Source: Burkholderiales bacterium (GTDB taxonomy: Bacteria > Pseudomonadota > Gammaproteobacteria > Burkholderiales > Burkholderiaceae_C). Taken from it: 18,753 nt of DNA. Below, in pieces: positions 13,716 to 18,753 of the stretch; the first letter of the stretch is position 1, and each line of letters begins with the position of its first letter. Both the position numbers and the translations under genes were made by a program. The DNA lies in contig CANFNE010000015.1 in NCBI GenBank assembly GCA_947448105.1, forward strand, positions 1-18,753. The letters run 5' to 3'. The notes beneath the pieces were generated by a model that did not search any database, was not told where the DNA came from, and worked only from the letters and a program-made list of their open reading frames with translations.

Positions 13716-14807
13716 TTGCACATGCTCCTGCACCAGCGCGCTCGCATGGCTTAAGCGCCGTTGCAGCGCGGCGCGCAAAGCGTCCCCACCCTGCCCCGCT
13801 GCGAGTGCGTTGCCTGCGGCCACCGCCACATTGCGCAGCCAGCGTTCATGGCCTATGCGGCGGATGGGGCTGCCTTCAGTGCGGGCCAAAAAATCGGCTT
13901 CGGCCCAGTCCAGCAAAGCGGCCACGGTTTGGCCATTCAAGCCTGTGCGCTCGTCAAAGTCCGCCAGTCGGCTGACCTGGGCAAACTTGTTCCAGGGACA
14001 GGCCAACTGGCAATCGTCGCAGCCGTAAATGCGGTTGCCCATCAAAGGGCGCAGTTCAGGCGCAATTGGGCCGGCGTGCTCAATGGTCAGGTAAGAAATG
14101 CAGCGCCGTGCGTCCAGTTGGTAGGGCGCAACAATGGCCTGCGTAGGGCAGGCGCTGATGCAGGCGCTGCAGCTGCCGCAATGCGCCGCCACCGGCGCCG
14201 TGGGTTCAAGGGCCATGTCCACATAAATTTCGCCCAAAAAGAACATAGAACCCGCCTCGCGGCTCAGCACCAGCGTGTGCTTGCCACGCCAGCCCAAGCC
14301 ACTGCGGGTGGCGAGTTCGGCCTCTAACACCGGGGCCGAGTCGGTAAACGCGCGGTGGCCCAGCGGCCCCAGGTGCGCGGCCACTTTGTCGCCGAGCTGC
14401 TGCAGGCGTTTGCGCATCACCTTGTGGTAGTCCCGCCCCCGCGCATAGAGCGACACGGTGCCGGTGGCGGGGTGGTTCAGGCGGTCAAATTCGAGTGAGT
14501 GCCAACCCTCGGGTGTGGCGCGCGGCAGATAGTCCATGCGGGCGGTGATCACGCTCAGGGTACCGGGCACGAGTTCGGCCGGGCGGGCGCGCTTGAGGCC
14601 GTGGCGCTGCATGTAGTCCATGTCGCCATAGCAACTCTGGGCCAGCCAGGCCAGCAAACCGGGCTCGGCAGAGGCCAAATCTATCCCTGCCACGCCGATT
14701 TGGGAGAATCCCAGTTCTTGCCCCCACTGCTGCAACTGCGCCTGCAAGCCAGCGCCCGTTTCCGGTCTATTTTTTGGAGTGCTAGTCTGCGCGTTATGGA
14801 TGTTCAC
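13638..14807 (-). CDS. queG: tRNA epoxyqueuosine(34) reductase
   Basis: Predicted 389-residue cobalamin- and Fe-S-dependent enzyme that reduces epoxyqueuosine to queuosine at tRNA position 34. Seen: GFSQIGVAGIDL near residues 33-44, the catalytic-Asp region HRAFTDSAPVLE (Asp156), SGLGWRGKHTLVLS, ferredoxin-like motif CGSCSACISACPTQAI (Cys210-Cys220), RRCISYLTIE, and the second motif YGCDDCQLACPWN (Cys263-Cys270), then a HEAT-like C-terminus. GTG 14807 is chosen as start (E. coli QueG is 379 residues); it overlaps divergent tsaE by 12 bp. TTG 14747 is the alternative and would remove the overlap. The last 19 or so residues (PQNPGIENRQ onward) run antisense to the barrel-gene remnant and are not family-like. 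Confidence 0.93.
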   Translation of the reverse strand: MNIHNAQTSTPKNRPETGAGLQAQLQQWGQELGFSQIGVAGIDLASAEPGLLAWLAQSCYGDMDYMQRHGLKRARPAELVPGTLSVITARMDYLPRATPEGWHSLEFDRLNHPATGTVSLYARGRDYHKVMRKRLQQLGDKVAAHLGPLGHRAFTDSAPVLEAELATRSGLGWRGKHTLVLSREAGSMFFLGEIYVDMALEPTAPVAAHCGSCSACISACPTQAIVAPYQLDARRCISYLTIEHAGPIAPELRPLMGNRIYGCDDCQLACPWNKFAQVSRLADFDERTGLNGQTVAALLDWAEADFLARTEGSPIRRIGHERWLRNVAVAAGNALAAGQGGDALRAALQRRLSHASALVQEHVQWALAQGPQNPGIENRQPVASTCSDI

Positions 14808-15299
14808 CCCGCGATTGTAAAAACCACGGCCCTGACCTGGGCCGACGAGGCGGCCACCGAGGCATTTGCCGCGCTTTTGGCGCGCCAGCCGGGCCTGGCC
14901 CACGCTTTTGTCGCCCTGCATGGCGACCTGGGCGCGGGCAAAACCACGCTGGTGCGCCACTTGCTGCGCGCCCTGGGCGTGCAAGGCCGGGTGAAAAGCC
15001 CGACCTACGCCGTGGTGGAACCCTATGAATTGCCGCAGCTGAACATCTGGCACTTCGACTTTTACCGCTTTGGCGACGCCCGCGAGTGGGAGGACGCTGG
15101 GTTTCGTGACATCTTTGCCAGCCCGGGCCTCAAGCTCGCCGAGTGGCCCGAAAAAGCCGCGCAAGTGCTGCCCGCCATTGACCTGGACATCACCTTACGC
15201 ACTGTGGCCGACGGCGCGCGCCACGCCACGCTGGTGGCAAACACGCCCGTGGGCGCGGGCTTGTTGCAAGGCCTGCGCGACGAGGAACGCGGCGCATGA
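14796..15299 (+). CDS. tsaE: tRNA threonylcarbamoyladenosine biosynthesis ATPase TsaE
   Basis: Predicted 167-residue ATPase partner of TsaB-TsaD in making the t6A37 modification of ANN-decoding tRNAs. Seen: Walker A GDLGAGKTTLVRHLLRALG (residues 43-61), the family-specific KSPTYAVVEPYE (67-78), IWHFDFYRFGDAREWEDAGF (84-103) and KLAEWPEKA (113-121). Length matches the family (about 150-170). ATG 14796 follows a TTTTTTGGAG stretch, but the GGAG is 16 nt away, so the message may be nearly leaderless. It shares its divergent start region with queG, another tRNA anticodon-loop modification enzyme. Its stop overlaps the amiC start as ATGA, so the two are translationally coupled. Confidence 0.94.
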   Translation: MDVHPAIVKTTALTWADEAATEAFAALLARQPGLAHAFVALHGDLGAGKTTLVRHLLRALGVQGRVKSPTYAVVEPYELPQLNIWHFDFYRFGDAREWEDAGFRDIFASPGLKLAEWPEKAAQVLPAIDLDITLRTVADGARHATLVANTPVGAGLLQGLRDEERGA

Positions 15300-16711
15300 G
15301 GCGGCGCAGCCTGGTACAACAAGGCGCTCTGGTCTTGAGCCTGGGCCTGCTGCACCGCCACGCGCTGGGTGCCCAAAGTCCCACCATCCTCACCGTTCGG
15401 GTATGGCCCGCGCCCGAGTATTCGCGCGTCACCATCGAATCAGACGCGCCTTTGAGCGCCAGCCAGACGGTGATTACCAACCCGCCGCGCCTGGCGGTAG
15501 ACATTGCCGGGGTCACACTCAATACCGCGCTCAAAGAGCTAGTGGCCAAGGTCCAGGCCGGCGACCCCAATATCGAGGGCATCCGCGTAGGCCAGTATTC
15601 GGCCGACGTGGTGCGACTGGTGATTGACCTCAAACAAGGCGTGCGCCCGCAAATGTTCACGCTCGCGCCGGTGGCCGCCTACCAGCACCGCCTGGTAGTG
15701 GACTTGTATCCGCTGCGCAGCGTTGATCCGCTGGACGCGCTGGTGGCGCAATACGCCCAACCCAAAGCCGCAGCACCGGCAGGCAGCCCTGCGTCGCGCG
15801 CTGCCAGCGACCCCTTGGGCGATCTGATGGCGCAGCGTCTGGGCAAAGCCCCCGCTGCGCCTGCATCGCCTGCATCGCCTGCAGTGCCCGCCGCATCGGT
15901 GCCCTCCCCTACGGCCACGGTGGCGGCCAGTGCCCCGTGGAGCCCCGGCGCCAATATGACGCAAGGTCCGTCCTACCTGGGCACGGACCGGCTCATCATC
16001 ATTGCGCTGGATGCCGGCCACGGCGGCGAAGACCCCGGCGCTATTGGCCCGGGTGGCACGATGGAAAAAGACGTGGTGCTCAAGCTCGCGCACCTGCTGC
16101 GCGAGCGCATCAATGCCAGCAGCGTCAAAGGCACGCCCATGCGTGCCTTTTTGACGCGCGACGCCGACTACTTTGTGCCCCTGCACGTGCGGGTGCAAAA
16201 GGCGCGCCGGGTACAGGCCGATTTGTTTGTCAGCCTGCACGCCGACGCTTTTTTCACGCCCGAGCCCCAAGGCGCGAGCGTATTTGCGCTCAGCCAGGGC
16301 GGTGCGTCGAGCAGCGCCGCGCGCTGGATGGCGGCCAAGGAAAACAAGGCCGACCTGATTGGCGGCCTCAACGTCAAAGCCAAGGGAGCAGAAGTGCAAA
16401 GCGCGCTGTTGGACATGAGCACCACGGCACAAATTGTGGACAGCCTGAAGCTTGGCGGCACGCTGTTGGGCGAGGTGGGGCGCGTTGGCAAGCTGCACAA
16501 GGGGCAGGTGGAACAGGCGTCGTTTGCAGTGCTGAAGGCGCCGGATATTCCCAGCGTGCTGGTCGAAGCCGCTTTCATCAGCAACCCGACTGAAGAACGC
16601 AAACTCAATAGCGAAGAATTTCAGAACCAGTTTGCCGATGCGCTGATGCGCGGCCTGCTGGCTTATTTCGCGAGAAACCCGCCTCTGTCGCGCGCGCGAA
16701 GTGTGGGCTAG
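15296..16711 (+). CDS. amiC: N-acetylmuramoyl-L-alanine amidase (AmiC-type)
   Basis: Predicted 471-residue periplasmic zinc amidase that cleaves septal peptidoglycan during daughter-cell separation. Seen: N-terminal MRRRSLVQQGALVLSLGLL, a likely Tat signal as in E. coli AmiC; an AMIN septum-targeting domain (about 30-138); a Pro/Ala/Ser linker (about 155-228) with a 9-bp DNA repeat encoding ASPASPA at 15860-15883; and an Amidase_3 domain (about 235-460) with zinc and catalytic residues His242 (DAGHGGEDPGA), Glu257 (TMEKDV), His315 (VSLHADAF) and Glu424 (VLVEAAFISN). An insert around 325-400 (FALSQGGASSSAARWMAAKEN) is the usual autoinhibitory region of EnvC/NlpD-activated amidases. ATG overlaps the tsaE stop. 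Its stop overlaps the convergent efflux gene's stop (CTAG). Confidence 0.94.
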   Translation: MRRRSLVQQGALVLSLGLLHRHALGAQSPTILTVRVWPAPEYSRVTIESDAPLSASQTVITNPPRLAVDIAGVTLNTALKELVAKVQAGDPNIEGIRVGQYSADVVRLVIDLKQGVRPQMFTLAPVAAYQHRLVVDLYPLRSVDPLDALVAQYAQPKAAAPAGSPASRAASDPLGDLMAQRLGKAPAAPASPASPAVPAASVPSPTATVAASAPWSPGANMTQGPSYLGTDRLIIIALDAGHGGEDPGAIGPGGTMEKDVVLKLAHLLRERINASSVKGTPMRAFLTRDADYFVPLHVRVQKARRVQADLFVSLHADAFFTPEPQGASVFALSQGGASSSAARWMAAKENKADLIGGLNVKAKGAEVQSALLDMSTTAQIVDSLKLGGTLLGEVGRVGKLHKGQVEQASFAVLKAPDIPSVLVEAAFISNPTEERKLNSEEFQNQFADALMRGLLAYFARNPPLSRARSVG

Positions 16712-17148
16712 TGGTCCGCCGTGGGTGCTGCCAAAGCCGATTGCGGCAGGCCAAAGATGCGGTCAAAAGCCCAGGTAAAAACCACGGCGTAAACAAAGAA
16801 GAAGGCCAAAATTCCGAGGTCGGCCACCAAGGCGGTCAGCAGCGTCACCTCCAGCCACCAGGCCATCATGGGCACCAGCATGAAAAGCAGGCCGCCTTCA
16901 AAACCCACGCCATGGGCCAGCCGCCTCCACAGGGATCTGCCACGCACCGCCTGCTTGGCCTCCCATTGCTCGAACCAGCCGTTAAACAAGTAGTTCCAGC
17001 ACAGCGCCACCGTGGACATGCACACCGCAAGCCCAATGGTCGAACCCACCGGCTCCGAAAACAAAAAGCCAATCGCCGGCCCCACCACCGCGATGGCGAT
17101 CGCCTCGTAAAGAACTGCCTGAAAAACGCGTCGGGTGCTTGGATTCAT
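16708..17148 (-). CDS. PACE-family efflux transporter (AceI-like)
   Basis: Predicted 146-residue inner membrane protein of the proteobacterial antimicrobial compound efflux family, whose members export chlorhexidine and short-chain diamines. Seen: four hydrophobic segments in two tandem bacterial transmembrane pair domains; the first opens RRVFQAVLYEAIAIAVVGPA with Glu15, equivalent to the essential membrane glutamate of AceI; VALCWNYLFNGWFEQWE near 47-63 carries the conserved WNxxFN; the second opens LAHGVGFEGGLLFMLVP; and FFVYAVVFTWAFDRIFG near 117-133 closes it. ATG 17148 gives the family start; no Shine-Dalgarno site is visible and upstream in-frame sequence is not family-like. Its 3' end overlaps amiC by 4 bp. 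The substrate is not deducible. Confidence 0.9.
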   Translation of the reverse strand: MNPSTRRVFQAVLYEAIAIAVVGPAIGFLFSEPVGSTIGLAVCMSTVALCWNYLFNGWFEQWEAKQAVRGRSLWRRLAHGVGFEGGLLFMLVPMMAWWLEVTLLTALVADLGILAFFFVYAVVFTWAFDRIFGLPQSALAAPTADH

Positions 17149-17176
17149 GGGGCGGCAGCATAGCGCAGGAGTTTGG

Positions 17177-17821
17177 TTAAAGCGCCGCCTTCCGCCGCGC
17201 CCGCCAAGCCCCCACCCCCACCAACAACCCCGGCACAAAAATCATCGCCCAGATGATCTTGTCCAAGTGCAGTTGGACCCAGGGGATGTTGCCGAAAAAG
17301 TAGCCGACGGTGACGATGCCGCCCACCCACAGGGCGCCGCCGATCACGTCGAAGAAGGTGAACTTGGCGCGTGTCATTTGGGCCACGCCGGCTACGAAAG
17401 GGGCGAAGGTGCGCAAAAAGGGCATGAAGCGCGCCGCGATGATGGTGATGCCGCCATAGCGCTCGTAAAAGGCATGCGCCTGGTCAAAGGCGGCCTTGTT
17501 GAACCAGCGCGAGTTCTCCCACTGGAACACTTTGGGGCCGATGGCGCGTCCTACCGTGTAGTTGCTCTGGTTGCCCAGCACCGCCGCCGTAAACAGCAAG
17601 CCTACGGCCAGCGGGTAGCTCATCAGCCCGACGCCGCACATCGCGCCCACCACAAACAACAGCGAGTCGCCTGGCAAAAACGGCATCACCACCACGCCGG
17701 TTTCCACAAAAATCACCACGAAAAGCAAGGCGTACACCCACAGGCCGTACTGGGCGACAAAGGCTTCCAGGTACTTGTCCACGTGCAGCACAAAGTCGAG
17801 CAAGGCGGTGATGATTTCCAT
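17177..17821 (-). CDS. DedA-family (VTT/SNARE-associated) membrane protein
   Basis: Predicted 214-residue inner membrane protein. DedA proteins are linked to undecaprenyl-phosphate or phospholipid flipping and to envelope integrity. Seen: FVVIFVETGVVVMPFLPGDSLLFVVG (35-58) with the conserved Glu40 and Asp52, GNQSNYTVGRAIGPK, the arginine motif ARFMPFLRTFAPFVAGV (130-146; Arg131, Arg137), FTFFDVIGGALWVGGIVTVGYFFG, and a basic C-terminal tail (WRARRKAAL). Length and motifs match E. coli YqjA/YghB-type members. ATG 17821 is chosen as the family start. It lies 28 nt upstream of the PACE gene and 23 nt downstream of the binding-protein gene, so all three may be one transcript. Confidence 0.93.
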   Translation of the reverse strand: MEIITALLDFVLHVDKYLEAFVAQYGLWVYALLFVVIFVETGVVVMPFLPGDSLLFVVGAMCGVGLMSYPLAVGLLFTAAVLGNQSNYTVGRAIGPKVFQWENSRWFNKAAFDQAHAFYERYGGITIIAARFMPFLRTFAPFVAGVAQMTRAKFTFFDVIGGALWVGGIVTVGYFFGNIPWVQLHLDKIIWAMIFVPGLLVGVGAWRARRKAAL

Positions 17822-17844
17822 GGGGTGTTCGATTGCAATAAGTT

Positions 17845-18753
17845 TCAGTAACGCTGCATTTTGCAGCTGCTGGTCTGCTCGGCCGCTGAGGCCGACAAGG
17901 TCTTGACGACCTTGAATCCGTAGCCCGAGCCTTCCACATCAAAAGGCACGCCGCTCGCGCCCTGGCGCTCCATCATGCCCACCACCAGCGGCTGCTGGAA
18001 CTGGTGGTCGGCGGCGCGCATGGTGCCGGTCTGGCCGGCCAGTGTCACCTGCGCTTGCTCCAGGGCTTTGGCCACCGCCACCAGGTCAAGGGCGGCGCCG
18101 GGTTTGGCGCTGCGGCCCACCGTGTCCAGCGCCTGGGCCAGAGCCTCCATCATGAGCTGCATGCGCAGGTGCACATAGTCGTCTTCGGGCTGGGGAAAGC
18201 GGGTACGGAAGGATTTGTAAAAGGCCTCACTGGCCTTGGTTTGCACATTGGGAAGCCAGTCGGCCACGGCCAGCACGCGGCCCACGCCGGCTTCGCCGAT
18301 GGCCGCAGGCGCGCCCAGGGCGTTGCCGTAAAAGGTGTAAAACTTGCCGTCAAACCCAGCCTCTTTGGCTGCCTTGACCAAGAGCGTCAGGTCGGCGCTG
18401 AAGTTTCCGGTAACCACCGCCTGCGCGCCGCTGGCCTTGATCTTGGCCATGTAGGGCGCAAAGTCTTTGATACGCAGCATGGGGTGCAGCTCTTCACCGG
18501 CAATGCGGATGTCCGGGCGCTGCACGCCGAGTTGGTGTTTGGCTTCGCGCAGCACGCTTTGGCCAAAGCTGTAGTCCTGGCCGATCAGGTACACACTTTT
18601 GAGCGCCTGGTCGTCACGAATCACCTGCATGAGCGCGGCCATGCGCATGTCGGCGTGGGCGTCAAAACGAAAGTGCCAGAAGCTGCATTTTTCGTTGGTC
18701 AGCGACGGGTCTACCGCCGAGTAGTTCAAAAACAGCACGCGCTTATTGGGCTC
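17845..18753 (-). CDS. ABC transporter periplasmic binding protein, branched-chain amino-acid type (5'-truncated)
   Basis: The reading frame is open through the window edge, so the N-terminus including any signal peptide is missing; 302 residues remain. Seen: the Peripla_BP_6/LivK-type fold - YLIGQDYSFGQSVLREAKHQL, IAGEELHPMLRIKDFAPYMAKIKASGAQAVV, LTLLVKAAKEAGFDGKFYTFYG, WLPNVQTKASEAFYKSFRTRFPQPEDDY, and the C-terminal GTMRAADHQFQQPLVVGMMERQ. These proteins capture branched-chain amino acids, amides or aromatic acids for ABC importers. FYTFYGNALG and FRFDAHADMRM (where F-R-F precedes the hinge) do not fix a ligand. The GTG at 18738 is an internal Val codon, not a start. No permease or ATPase gene is in view. 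Confidence 0.9.
   Translation of the reverse strand, partial: EPNKRVLFLNYSAVDPSLTNEKCSFWHFRFDAHADMRMAALMQVIRDDQALKSVYLIGQDYSFGQSVLREAKHQLGVQRPDIRIAGEELHPMLRIKDFAPYMAKIKASGAQAVVTGNFSADLTLLVKAAKEAGFDGKFYTFYGNALGAPAAIGEAGVGRVLAVADWLPNVQTKASEAFYKSFRTRFPQPEDDYVHLRMQLMMEALAQALDTVGRSAKPGAALDLVAVAKALEQAQVTLAGQTGTMRAADHQFQQPLVVGMMERQGASGVPFDVEGSGYGFKVVKTLSASAAEQTSSCKMQRY

Noticed and set aside
14808..15164. Upstream extension of the queG frame across tsaE
   Set aside because: Antisense to a well-supported gene (tsaE) and unlike any QueG N-terminus.
15860..15883. Tandem 9-bp repeat in amiC as a phase-variation tract
   Set aside because: It has only about two and a half units, a multiple of three, and lies in a flexible Pro/Ala linker; ordinary for such linkers.
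16708..16711. CTAG overlap of convergent amiC and PACE stops as a special signal
   Set aside because: Four-base convergent overlaps are common in compact genomes; nothing else structural is seen there.

Overview
The window reads as chromosomal DNA of a GC-rich betaproteobacterium, most likely in the Burkholderiales and probably Comamonadaceae-like. The grounds are a Bug-family (tripartite tricarboxylate) binding protein, a Kdo/heptose LPS core gene block next to tolC, the queG/tsaE/amiC arrangement, frequent GTG/TTG starts and 1-4 bp start/stop overlaps. Placement is by family knowledge and general character, not by a search. Almost all of the window is dense, ordinary coding sequence. I found no tRNA, rRNA, CRISPR array, prophage or transposase gene.

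Layout. (1) 16-1356: a TolC-type outer membrane channel, convergent with (2) 1376-5142, a minus-strand operon of a phosphomannomutase/phosphoglucomutase, heptosyltransferase I (waaC) and Kdo transferase (waaA), which together serve LPS inner-core assembly. (3) 5280-5821: a MazE/MazF-type toxin-antitoxin pair with a good sigma70-like promoter, divergent from (4) ogt and an EamA/DMT permease (5954-7377). (5) 7378-7718: a non-coding gap almost filled by a symmetrical element of nested hairpins and inverted repeats. (6) xerD and a Bug solute-binding protein on the minus strand (7719-9643), divergent from an AEC-family permease (9746-10666). (7) 10728-13433: an unrecognised secreted or outer membrane protein, then DUF427, TIGR03643/DUF2805 and SOUL-family genes. 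(8) queG (minus), divergent from tsaE-amiC (13638-16711). (9) A minus-strand run of a PACE-type efflux protein, a DedA-family protein and a truncated branched-chain amino-acid-type binding protein (16708-18753).

The most interesting structure is not a gene. The 3' end of the outer membrane protein gene, together with a scrap of the queG 3' end, occurs twice (11529-11671 and 13573-13715, about 80 % identical over 143 ungapped columns by hand count). The two copies bracket the DUF427/TIGR03643/SOUL group. The second copy is a broken remnant with in-frame stops, and its antisense strand now supplies the last codons of queG. This suggests that the old gene order was SOUL - outer membrane protein - queG, and that duplication or re-insertion rearranged the locus. 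I see no convincing new defence or mobile system.
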